From Zeimonas sp044507525 (GTDB lineage: Bacteria > Pseudomonadota > Gammaproteobacteria > Burkholderiales > Burkholderiaceae_E): a stretch of 26,522 bases of DNA. Positions within the stretch are counted from its first letter, which is position 1. The number at the start of each line of letters is the position of its first letter. Made by a program: the position numbers and the translations under genes. Positions 8,431-14,997 of the stretch are shown in pieces. The DNA is taken from contig JBIQJM010000036.1 in NCBI GenBank assembly GCA_044507525.1, forward strand, positions 1 to 26,522. Direction: 5' to 3'. Below the pieces are notes generated by a model. It made no database searches. It saw only the letters and a list, made by a program, of their open reading frames with translations, and had not been told where the DNA came from.

Positions 8431-8652
8431 TCACGGCGTGAAGCGGCGGTATTCGTTCTGCAGGTGGTTGCGATCGACGATCGCGGCGTTCCACGCGAGG
8501 CGATCGCCGGCGTAGTGGCGCTCGTGCGGCAGCGAATCGGTCTTGCCGTCGTAGGCGCCGCCGTCCCAGGCCGGATGCTGGTCGACCTCGAGGCAGCCCC
8601 CGAGCAGCAGCGCCGCGGCGAGCGGCAGCGCGAAGCGCAGTGCGTTGCTCAC
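8431..8652 (-). CDS. Small lipoprotein encoded between fdhB and the cytochrome b gene
   Basis: A 73-residue protein starting with GTG at 8652, which overlaps the fdhB stop (GTGA). The N-terminus MSNALRFALPLAAALLLGGC has a short lipoprotein signal with the modified cysteine at residue 20. The mature part is about 53 residues, hydrophilic and rich in aromatic, His, Asp and Arg residues (LEVDQHPAWDGGAYDGKTDS; LPHERHYAGDRLAWNAAI; NHLQNEYRRF). It has no CxxCH heme motif and no second cysteine. Its place between the iron-sulfur and cytochrome subunits suggests that it helps assemble or anchor the complex at the periplasmic membrane face. That is inferred from position only. Too small and specific to match a named family from memory. 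Confidence 0.8.
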   Translation of the reverse strand: MSNALRFALPLAAALLLGGCLEVDQHPAWDGGAYDGKTDSLPHERHYAGDRLAWNAAIVDRNHLQNEYRRFTP

Positions 8653-9329
8653 GTCGGCAGGCTCCCGGTGTCGTTCTGGTAGTCGCCCTCGATGAAGTTC
8701 TCGCGCGGGCCCCCGCTCGGCGCGTGCGGCGGCAGTGCCGGCGTGTCCGAATATGCGATGTCCCAGCCCCAGAGTTCGGGGCCGTAGCCGCGCTGCTCGA
8801 CGCGTTCCTTGTAGATGGCGGCGATGACGTTCGCTTCGCCGCCGAGCAGCGCCTTCGTCGCGCACTGCTCGGCGCAGACCGGCAGCTTGCCCTCGCTCAG
8901 GCGGTTGCGGCCGTACTTGCCGAACTCGGCCTGTGAGCCGTCGGGCTCGGGGCCGCCTGCGCAGAACGTGCACTTGTCCATCTTGCCGCGGTGATTGAAC
9001 AGTCCCGTCGCGGGGAACTGCGGCGCGCCGAAGGGACACGCGTAATAGCAGTAGCCGCAGCCGATGCAGATGTCCTTGTCGTGCAGAACGACGCCGTCGG
9101 TGGTCCGGTAGAAGCAGTCGACCGGACACACCGCCATGCACGGCGCGTCGGTGCAGTGCATGCACGCGACCGACACGTAGAACTCGCCGGGATGCCCGTC
9201 GTTCACCGTGACGACCCGGCGCCGGTTCACGCCCCAGGGCGTCTCGTTCTCGTTCTTGCACGCGGTGACGCAGCCGTTGCAGTCGATGCAGCGTTCCGTG
9301 TCGCAGATGAACTTCATTCTCGCGGCCAT
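8649..9329 (-). CDS. fdhB: Formate dehydrogenase beta subunit, four-cluster ferredoxin-type
   Basis: Electron-transfer subunit carrying electrons from the molybdopterin subunit to the cytochrome b. It has 226 residues from ATG 9329, behind AAGGAGAGCAC. Four cysteine groups typical of FdhB/DmsB proteins are visible: C14-x2-C17-x2-C20-x3-C24; a second in VACMHCTDAPCMAVCP; a third in DICIGCGYCYYACPFG; and a split fourth in KCTFCAGG and VCAEQCATKALL. Together they should hold four [4Fe-4S] clusters. Unlike E. coli FdnH (294 residues) it has no C-terminal membrane helix. It therefore probably sits on the membrane through FdhC, with export by riding on the Tat signal of FdhA. The gap after fdhA is 24 bases, and the stop overlaps the next gene's GTG. 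The tail beyond residue 195 is Pro/Gly-rich. Confidence 0.95.
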   Translation of the reverse strand: MAARMKFICDTERCIDCNGCVTACKNENETPWGVNRRRVVTVNDGHPGEFYVSVACMHCTDAPCMAVCPVDCFYRTTDGVVLHDKDICIGCGYCYYACPFGAPQFPATGLFNHRGKMDKCTFCAGGPEPDGSQAEFGKYGRNRLSEGKLPVCAEQCATKALLGGEANVIAAIYKERVEQRGYGPELWGWDIAYSDTPALPPHAPSGGPRENFIEGDYQNDTGSLPT

Positions 9330-9353
9330 GTGCTCTCCTTCGGCGCGAGCGGT

Positions 9354-12230
9354 TCAGGCCCGTACGACGCGGCACAGCGAGCACTTCGTCTCCTGCATCA
9401 TCGTCACGACGTCGTAGCCGTAGGTGAAACCGGTGTTGCAAGCCTCGCCGCGCACGATGGGTGCGGCACCCTTCGGGTAGCGGTCGAGCTGGTCCTCGCC
9501 CATCCACCAGCCGCCGAAATGGAAGGGCATCCAGACGAGTCCTTCGGGCACCCGCTGCGTGACCATCGCGTGCATCTTCAGCCGCGCGCCGCTCGGCGTC
9601 TCGACCCAGACGAAGTCCCCACTGTGCACTTCGATGCGGCCGGCATCGAGCGGGCTGATCTCGACGAACATCGCCTGCTGCAGCTCGGCGAGCCACGGGT
9701 TCGAGCGCGTCTCGTCGCCGCCGCCCTCGTACTCGACGAGGCGGCCCGAGGTCATGATCAGCGGGAACTCCCGCGAGTAGTCCTTGCGCTGCACGCTCTC
9801 GAAGAGCGTCGGCAGCCGCCAGAACTTCGCGCGGTCGTTGTAGGTCGGGTAGGCCTCGACGAGATCGTGGCGCGGCGTCATCAGCGGCTCGCGGTGCACC
9901 GGCACCGGGTCGGGGAAGTTCCAGACGTTCACGCGCGAGCGCGCGTTGCCCCAAGGCGCGCAGCCGTGCGAGATGACGACGCGGATGATGCCGCCCGAGC
10001 GGTCGGTCTTCCAGTTCATGCCCTCTGCGAGGGCCTTCTCGTCGGGGGTGAGTTCGCTCCACCAGCCCAGGCGCTTCAGGAACACGTGGTCGAATTCGGG
10101 GTAGCCGGTGTCGATTTCGCTGTCCTTCGTCGCCGATCCCTCGGGTGCGAGCAGCGACTCGCCTTCGTGCTCGACGCCCCAGTTCGCGCGGAAAGGCAGG
10201 CCGCCTTCGATGACCGGTTTCGACTGGTCGTACAGGATCGGCGTTCCCGGGTGGCCGAACTCGGGCGTTCCCCAGCACGGCCACGGCAGCCCGTAGTACT
10301 CGCCCTTGCAGGGGCCGTACTCGGCCAGCAGCGTCGTCGGGTTGAAGGTGTGCTTGTTCTGCTGCTGGCGCTTCAGGCGCTCGGGCGAGCAGCCGGTGTA
10401 GCCGATCGTCCAGCAGGTGCGATTGATCTCGCGGAGGATGTCCTCGACCACGGGCTCGTCGTCGACCACTTCGATGTTCGCGCACAGCTGCCCGTCGAAG
10501 CCGAATTTCTTCGCGAACAGGTACATGATCTCCTGGTCGGTCTTGCACTCGTAGATCGGCTCGATGACGCGCTCGCGCCACTGGATGCTGCGATTGCTCG
10601 CCGTCACCGAGCCGGCGGTTTCGAACTGGGTCGTCGCCGGCAGCAGGTAGACGCCGTCGCTGCGCCCGTGCATGGCCGCGGTCATCGTCGGGTACGGGTC
10701 GACGACGGCGAGCAGGTCGAGCTTATGCATCGCGGCCTTCATGTCGGGCAGCCGCGTCTGGCTGTTCGGCGCGTGTCCCCAGAAGACGCAGGCGCGCACC
10801 GGATTCGGCTGGTCGATGTACTCGCCGGGCTCGAGCACCGCGTCGAACCAGCGCGACACCGTGGTGCCCGGCTTCTCCATCAGTTCCTTCGAGCCGAAGC
10901 GCCCGAGCAGCCAGTCGTAGTCGACGCCCCAGCCGGCGGCGAAGTGGCGCCATGCGCCTTCGGCGATGCCGTAGTAGCCGGGCAGCGAATCGGGGTTCGG
11001 GCCGACGTCGGTCGCACCCTGCACGTTGTCGTGGCCGCGGTAGATGTTCGCCCCGCCGCCCGAGACGCCGATGTTGCCGAGCGCCAGCTGCAGCGTGCAC
11101 AGAGCGCGCACGTTCGCCGTGCCGCAGTGGTGCTGCGTGATCCCCATGCACCAGACGATCGACGAGGGGCGGTTCTTCGCCAGCAGCTCGGCGGCGAGCT
11201 TCACCGTCGCCTCCGGTATCCCTGTGACGTCGGAGACGCGCTGCGGCGTCCACTTCGCGACTTCCTCGCGCACCTCCTCCATGCCCCAGGTGCGACGCGC
11301 GATGTAGTCGCGGTCTTCCCAGCCGTTCTCGAAGATGTGCCAGAGCACGCCCCAGGTGAACGCGATGTCGGTGCCGGGGCGGATGCGCACGTAGTGGTGC
11401 GCGAAGCGCGCGGTGCGCGTGAAGCGCGGATCGACGACGATCATCTTCGCGCCGCGCTCCTTCGCGTGCAGGAAGTGCAGCATCGAGATCGGATGCGCTT
11501 CCGACGGGTTCGACCCGATGAACATCACCGCCTTCGAGCGGTGCAGGTCGTTGAACGAGTTCGTCATCGCGCCGTAGCCGAAGGTCTGCGCGACACCGGC
11601 GACCGTCGTCGAATGGCAGATGCGCGCCTGGTGGTCCATGTTGTTCGTGCCGAACATCGAGACGAACTTGCGCAGCAGGTACGACTGCTCGTTGCTGTGC
11701 TTCGACGAGCCGACCCAGAAGGTCGCGTCCGGCCCCGATTCCGCGCGGATCTCCAGCAGCCGGTCGCCGACCTCGTCGATCGCCTGTTGCCAGGAGATGC
11801 GCTGGTACTCACCGTCGACGAGCTTCATCGGGTAGCGCAGCCGGTGCTCGCCGTGACCGTGCTCGCGCACGGAAGCACCTTTCGCGCAGTGCGCGCCCAG
11901 GTTCAGCGGGGAGTCGAAGGCGGTGTCCTGGCGGATCCAGACGCCGTCCTGGACGATCGCGTCGACCGAGCAGCCGACCGAGCAGTGGGAGCAGACGCTG
12001 CGCCGAAGCTGCGGCGTGCCTGCGGCGGGCTGTGCCGACGTCTGCGCATCCGCCGGCTTCACGACGCGCAAGGGCAGGTTCGGCGCGAGCGCAAGGCCTG
12101 CCGCGGCGATGCCCGAGCGCTTCAGGTATTGGCGCCGGTCCATCGTCGCCTGCGTGAGCCGCGCGAGCGCACGCCGCGCGAGGTCCTTCGATGCGTAGTG
12201 CGGGCGGGTCGCGGAGCGGACGAGGGTCAT
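9354..12230 (-). CDS. fdhA: Formate dehydrogenase alpha subunit, Tat-exported molybdopterin enzyme, cysteine type
   Basis: Catalytic subunit oxidising formate to CO2 in the periplasm, 958 residues. The Tat motif DRRQYLKRSG (R32, R33) precedes IAAAGLALAP; the 29 residues before it are not unusual for this subfamily. A start at Met30 is the alternative, but GAGGAT before 12230 favours the longer form. A [4Fe-4S] site follows (C80, C83, C87, C115). The molybdenum/tungsten ligand lies in HQARICHSTTVAG: Cys205, codon TGC at 11618-11616, where E. coli FdnG uses selenocysteine. The histidine after it (H206) and the motif WCMGITQHHCGTANVRAL are typical of formate dehydrogenases. The C-terminal cofactor-binding domain includes DFVWVETPSGARL and WMPFHFGGWWMGED. 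The chain ends KCSLCRVVRA with a CxxC (C950, C953). The chaperone and small Tat protein genes lie just upstream in the same operon. Confidence 0.96.
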   Translation of the reverse strand: MTLVRSATRPHYASKDLARRALARLTQATMDRRQYLKRSGIAAAGLALAPNLPLRVVKPADAQTSAQPAAGTPQLRRSVCSHCSVGCSVDAIVQDGVWIRQDTAFDSPLNLGAHCAKGASVREHGHGEHRLRYPMKLVDGEYQRISWQQAIDEVGDRLLEIRAESGPDATFWVGSSKHSNEQSYLLRKFVSMFGTNNMDHQARICHSTTVAGVAQTFGYGAMTNSFNDLHRSKAVMFIGSNPSEAHPISMLHFLHAKERGAKMIVVDPRFTRTARFAHHYVRIRPGTDIAFTWGVLWHIFENGWEDRDYIARRTWGMEEVREEVAKWTPQRVSDVTGIPEATVKLAAELLAKNRPSSIVWCMGITQHHCGTANVRALCTLQLALGNIGVSGGGANIYRGHDNVQGATDVGPNPDSLPGYYGIAEGAWRHFAAGWGVDYDWLLGRFGSKELMEKPGTTVSRWFDAVLEPGEYIDQPNPVRACVFWGHAPNSQTRLPDMKAAMHKLDLLAVVDPYPTMTAAMHGRSDGVYLLPATTQFETAGSVTASNRSIQWRERVIEPIYECKTDQEIMYLFAKKFGFDGQLCANIEVVDDEPVVEDILREINRTCWTIGYTGCSPERLKRQQQNKHTFNPTTLLAEYGPCKGEYYGLPWPCWGTPEFGHPGTPILYDQSKPVIEGGLPFRANWGVEHEGESLLAPEGSATKDSEIDTGYPEFDHVFLKRLGWWSELTPDEKALAEGMNWKTDRSGGIIRVVISHGCAPWGNARSRVNVWNFPDPVPVHREPLMTPRHDLVEAYPTYNDRAKFWRLPTLFESVQRKDYSREFPLIMTSGRLVEYEGGGDETRSNPWLAELQQAMFVEISPLDAGRIEVHSGDFVWVETPSGARLKMHAMVTQRVPEGLVWMPFHFGGWWMGEDQLDRYPKGAAPIVRGEACNTGFTYGYDVVTMMQETKCSLCRVVRA

Positions 12231-12259
12231 GCTGCGGAATCCTCGGCCGGCGCGCCGAT

Positions 12260-12478
12260 TCAGAATCGGGCGAGCCGGTAATAGGTACGGACCCGGTCGG
12301 TCACGTGGTAGCCGCGGACTTCGGCGCTTTCGCTTTCGTCGTCGGCAGGCGACGGAGCGGAGCGGCGCGCCGCGGCCGGCGTCACCACGAGCGCCGGGGC
12401 GACGAGCGTCGCGCCCACGAAGGCCCTGCGCATGGTGTCGGTCGGCTGCGGGGCGTTGGGGCGGTCATGCTTGCTCAT
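12260..12478 (-). CDS. Formate dehydrogenase region TAT target protein (TIGR02811-like small protein)
   Basis: A 72-residue protein with ATG at 12478. It matches the small-protein family found beside formate dehydrogenase genes and named for its twin-arginine signal. Here PTDTMRRAFVGATLVAPALV carries the double arginine and hydrophobic stretch. After a short Pro/Ser linker comes the C-terminal signature, GYHVTDRVRTYYRLARF, close to the family pattern of G-Y-H-x-T followed by R-x-Y-Y and an aromatic end. The role in the family is not established; the genomic association suggests help in maturation or export of FdhA. It lies 29 bases before fdhA and 40 bases after the TorD-like chaperone gene. 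The twin-arginine segment has only two residues between RR and the hydrophobic part, and no SRR-type lead. Confidence 0.85.
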   Translation of the reverse strand: MSKHDRPNAPQPTDTMRRAFVGATLVAPALVVTPAAARRSAPSPADDESESAEVRGYHVTDRVRTYYRLARF

Positions 12479-12518
12479 CGATCGCTCCGGTTCGGGCCGA
12501 CGATCGAGGTCGGCCGGA

Positions 12519-13199
12519 TCAGGCGCCGCCCGGGTCAGGTGGCCGCAGCTCGAAGGCCTCCGACTCGAGCTCGAAGAACGCGTCGGAGAGATCGGCAACG
12601 CTGCGATAGAAAACGGCGGCGCCTGCGTCGTGCAGGTCGTGCGTGCAAGCGCGATACCAGGGTGCGATCCACGCGTCGAAGAACGCGCGCTGGCAGTCGA
12701 GCGGACGCGGCGCGAAGCCGTCGGTGCCGACGATCAGCAGCCGCATCGTCTCGCACAGTGCGCCGAGGTGGTCTTCGGTCTCGGCGACGCCGCCGCTGCG
12801 CGAGAGTCCGAGCGAGCGAAGTTCGGCGCGCAGTGCCGCGAGCGGAGCGTCCATGCGAAAACCGCTGAGATAGAGCGAGGCGCTGGGGTCCACCTGCGGC
12901 GTGCCGACGGCGAGGAAGAGGCGCGCGTACTCGTCCGCGGCGCAGGCCGCGTCGATCGCGCGTGCGGCACGAGCGAGCCGTTGCCACGCCTGCTCGAAGG
13001 GAGCGAGGTCCTCGAGGGATGCCGAGGCGTCGTCGTCCGATGCGTGCGCGCTTCGCAGCGACTGCAGCAGCGCTTCGTCGGGCGGCGCCAGCAGCAGCGA
13101 GGCGATCAGCGAGTAGATCCGCGCCCGGCCGACGTCGGCGATGTCGAGTGTCTCGGCGTCGCGCCAGGCCGCTTCTCGCCGTCGGGCGGATGCGTTCAT
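12519..13199 (-). CDS. TorD/DmsD-family molecular chaperone for formate dehydrogenase
   Basis: Cytoplasmic redox-enzyme maturation protein of 226 residues, all-helical by composition. The family features are IADVGRARIYSLIASLLLAP near the N-terminus, ADEYARLFLAVG and DPSASLYLSG in the middle, and EDHLGALCETMRLLI with the D-H pair late. TorD-like proteins bind the Tat signal and assist cofactor insertion of a partner molybdoenzyme. The neighbouring fdhA is the obvious client, which is an inference from operon position. The start is ATG 13199; no good ribosome site is seen, and translation may be coupled to the ferritin-like gene whose stop lies 22 bases upstream. The C-terminus ends ELRPPDPGGA. 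The family is clear, but the member name (TorD, DmsD, FdhE-like) is not. Confidence 0.88.
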   Translation of the reverse strand: MNASARRREAAWRDAETLDIADVGRARIYSLIASLLLAPPDEALLQSLRSAHASDDDASASLEDLAPFEQAWQRLARAARAIDAACAADEYARLFLAVGTPQVDPSASLYLSGFRMDAPLAALRAELRSLGLSRSGGVAETEDHLGALCETMRLLIVGTDGFAPRPLDCQRAFFDAWIAPWYRACTHDLHDAGAAVFYRSVADLSDAFFELESEAFELRPPDPGGA

Positions 13200-13221
13200 G
13201 CGGGTCGACGTGCGCGGCGGT

Positions 13222-13824
13222 TCAGCTCGGCCGCATCTGTGTCGCGCCCATGCCCTGCAGCATCGAGCTGAGATCCTCGGCGTGCTCCTCCTCCTTCGCG
13301 AGGATCTCCTCCATCACGCGGCGCGTCGTCGGGTCCTTGTCGGCGAGCCACTGCACGATCTCGCGATAGCTGTCGATCGCGATCCGCTCGGCGACGAGGT
13401 CCTCGCGGATCATGTCGACGAGGTCCTTGCCTTCGACGTACTGCGAATGGCTGCGCGAGGCGAGCCCCTCGGGGTTCAGGTCGGGCTCGCCGCCGAGCTG
13501 CACGATGCGCTCGCACAGCTGGTCGGCGTGTTGCTGTTCCTCGTTCGCGTGCTCGAGGAACTCCGCCTTCACCGACTCGGAGGCGATGCCCTGCGCGGCG
13601 AAGTAGTGACGCTTGTAGCGGAGCACGCAGACGAGTTCGGTGGCGAGCGCCGTGTTGAGCGTTTCGATCACTGCCTGCCGGTCGGCTCCGTAGCTCGGCG
13701 TGACGGCGCCCTGTTGCATGTTCTCGCGCGCGCGCCGGCGCAGTGTCTCGATGTCGGTCAGGAAGGCGGACGACGCGGACGAAGAAGAGGCGTCGGCGGT
13801 CGCTGCAGCGCGCTTTCCGGGCAT
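13222..13824 (-). CDS. Ferritin-like diiron protein (bacterioferritin/Dps-related)
   Basis: A 200-residue protein with a disordered Ser/Ala-rich N-terminal extension of about 45 residues before a four-helix bundle. Ferroxidase-type ligands are visible: E63 (LATELVCVLRYKRHYF), E96 and H99 (ANEEQQHADQ), E146 (LVAERIAIDSY), and E178 with H181 (LAKEEEHAEDL). This is the E, ExxH, E, ExxH order of ferritin-like diiron sites. The heme-binding methionine expected in true bacterioferritin is not evident, so a heme-free ferritin-like or Dps-like role (iron storage, peroxide or oxygen protection) fits better. The start is ATG 13824 behind AGAGGAG. It is the second gene of the operon that continues into the formate dehydrogenase genes, an unusual partnership that may protect or supply iron-sulfur enzymes (inference). 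Confidence 0.85.
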   Translation of the reverse strand: MPGKRAAATADASSSSASSAFLTDIETLRRRARENMQQGAVTPSYGADRQAVIETLNTALATELVCVLRYKRHYFAAQGIASESVKAEFLEHANEEQQHADQLCERIVQLGGEPDLNPEGLASRSHSQYVEGKDLVDMIREDLVAERIAIDSYREIVQWLADKDPTTRRVMEEILAKEEEHAEDLSSMLQGMGATQMRPS

Positions 13825-13864
13825 GGCGGGTTCTCCTCTCGTTGGGGACGGGGGCGAACGACGC

Positions 13865-13883
13865 GGGGTCGTTCCACGACCCC
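13865..13883. other. Perfect 8-bp hairpin between the two ferritin-like genes
   Basis: GGGGTCGT, loop TCC, ACGACCCC: a perfect eight-pair stem with a three-base loop, 41 bases before the ferritin-like start on the minus strand. No T-run follows on either strand, so a classical intrinsic terminator is not supported. An attenuator, a processing site that separates the first gene from the rest, or a mRNA stabiliser are possible. Confidence 0.5.
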
Positions 13884-13956
13884 TGCCCGAAGCATTCGGC
13901 GCGCCCGCAGCGGCGCGCTGCCCCGGGGCCGGACGCGCTGCGTTCCCGCCCGGCGT

Positions 13957-14922
13957 TCAGCCGGCGGACGCGCTGCGCACCGAGCGCTGCTCGGCCGCCA
14001 GCGCCAGCCGCGCGAGCCAGGCGACCACCTCGCCGGCTTCTTGCTCGGCGAGCGCGAAGCTCTCGTCGCGTGCGACCGACAGCACGGCATCGAGCGTCTC
14101 GCCCAGCGCTTCGAGCGGCTTCTGCGCGTCGACGAGCAGGTGCAGCGGATCTTCGGCGCCTGCGATGCGCGCGCGCTCGTCGTCGGTCATCGCGTCGGCG
14201 CGCGCCGCGCCCTTCGCGCCGTGCGCCTGGACGAAGGCATCGAGCAGTGCGGCGCCGGAGTCGTCGCCGAGCTCGCGCAGGCGCGACGCGAGCAGGCGAT
14301 GGCATTGGACGATGGCCGCGTAGCGGTCGGCGAGGAATTCGCGCAGCTGCTGCGGCGATTCGGCGATCCGGGCGACTTCGTGCGACGTCGGTGCGCGCGT
14401 CCCGCCTTCGTTGCGGGCACGCTCGCGGTGATAGGCCTCGCGCCGCCACTGGCGCACCCGTGCCGCGTGGCGCAGTTCCTCGGCGGCGAGTCGCTCGGCC
14501 TGCGCCGCCACCGTGCGGTCGCCGGCGTGCGCGGCGAGATAGGCGTAGAACGCGAAGGCGCGCTGCTCGTTCTCCACCGCGATCGCGAAGGCGCGATACG
14601 GCGTGAGGAGCGCGCTGCCGGCGATCGCGTCCCACGAGGTCGACAGGTCGCGCGGCAGGATCCATTCGAAGGGCTCGCTGTCGGGGATCGCCACGCCCAG
14701 CTCGGCGGCCCACCTCGCCACTGCACCGACGTGCTCGCGCTCCTCCTCGAGCATGCGCCGAAACGCGGAGGCGGTCTCGAATTCGCCGCGCTGCTGCATC
14801 GTGCGCTCGAGCTGCGCGTAGCGGCGCACCGCTTCCTGCTCGATCGCGTTGGCGACGCCGACGAGCGTTTCGATCGTCACCGGACCCGTCTGTGGATCGT
14901 GTTCGAGAAGCGATGCGCGCAA
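13957..14922 (-). CDS. Rubrerythrin-like diiron protein with an extra C-terminal helical half
   Basis: A 321-residue protein, first gene of the formate dehydrogenase operon. Residues about 15-170 form a rubrerythrin-like four-helix diiron domain: E30 (AIEQEAVRRY), E61 and H64 (EEEREHVG), E119 (AVENEQRAFAFY), and E149 with H152 (AAEELRHAARV). No rubredoxin CxxC pair is present. Residues about 180-321 are also helical (SPQQLREFLADRYAAIVQCH; DPLHLLVDAQKPLEALGE) and match no domain I can name. The start is TTG at 14922, supported by a strong GGAGGAG six bases upstream (about 14929-14935); there is no better in-frame ATG nearby. It diverges from nosR across 75 bases. Likely roles are peroxide or nitrosative stress defence, or iron handling. 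The diiron reading is strong; the physiological role is unknown. Confidence 0.82.
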   Translation of the reverse strand: MRASLLEHDPQTGPVTIETLVGVANAIEQEAVRRYAQLERTMQQRGEFETASAFRRMLEEEREHVGAVARWAAELGVAIPDSEPFEWILPRDLSTSWDAIAGSALLTPYRAFAIAVENEQRAFAFYAYLAAHAGDRTVAAQAERLAAEELRHAARVRQWRREAYHRERARNEGGTRAPTSHEVARIAESPQQLREFLADRYAAIVQCHRLLASRLRELGDDSGAALLDAFVQAHGAKGAARADAMTDDERARIAGAEDPLHLLVDAQKPLEALGETLDAVLSVARDESFALAEQEAGEVVAWLARLALAAEQRSVRSASAG

Positions 14923-14934
14923 GGGGTACTCCTC

Positions 14935-14958
14935 CGGGCGTCCTACTCGGGCGTCCTA
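14935..14958. repeat. Tandem 11-bp direct repeat in the fdh/nos divergent promoter region
   Basis: CGGGCGTCCTA occurs at 14935-14945 and again at 14948-14958, a 13-base period. It lies between the start of the ferritin-like/fdh operon and nosR, immediately beside the TATACT at 14957. A repeat with a little over one helical turn could hold a regulator dimer serving either operon. No known consensus was recognised. Confidence 0.5.
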
Positions 14959-14962
14959 TACT
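14957..14962 (+). promoter_or_regulatory. Putative -10 element (TATACT) of nosR
   Basis: TATACT lies 35 bases before the nosR ATG. The same hexamer, followed by a similar CATGATNATCGC sequence, precedes the second nosR at 24167, which argues that both are conserved promoter parts. No -35 hexamer at 17 bases is evident, as expected for an activator-dependent promoter. No TTGAT-N4-ATCAA Fnr/Dnr site is seen. On the minus strand the same bases read AGTATAGG and could serve the fdh operon. Confidence 0.45.
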
Positions 14963-14997
14963 CACCCGACCATGATGATCGCACCCGGGTTCGTTCA

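Noticed and set aside
11616..11618. Selenocysteine at the FdhA active site
   Set aside because: The codon is TGC (cysteine), not TGA, so no selenocysteine insertion is needed.
8991..12281. Plus-strand open frame of 1096 codons opposite fdhA and fdhB
   Set aside because: Same GC-bias artefact. It lacks recognisable motifs and lies over two well-supported genes on the minus strand.
14923..14997. Fnr/Dnr binding site upstream of nosR
   Set aside because: I looked for TTGAT-N4-ATCAA or close variants in the divergent region and found none good enough to report.
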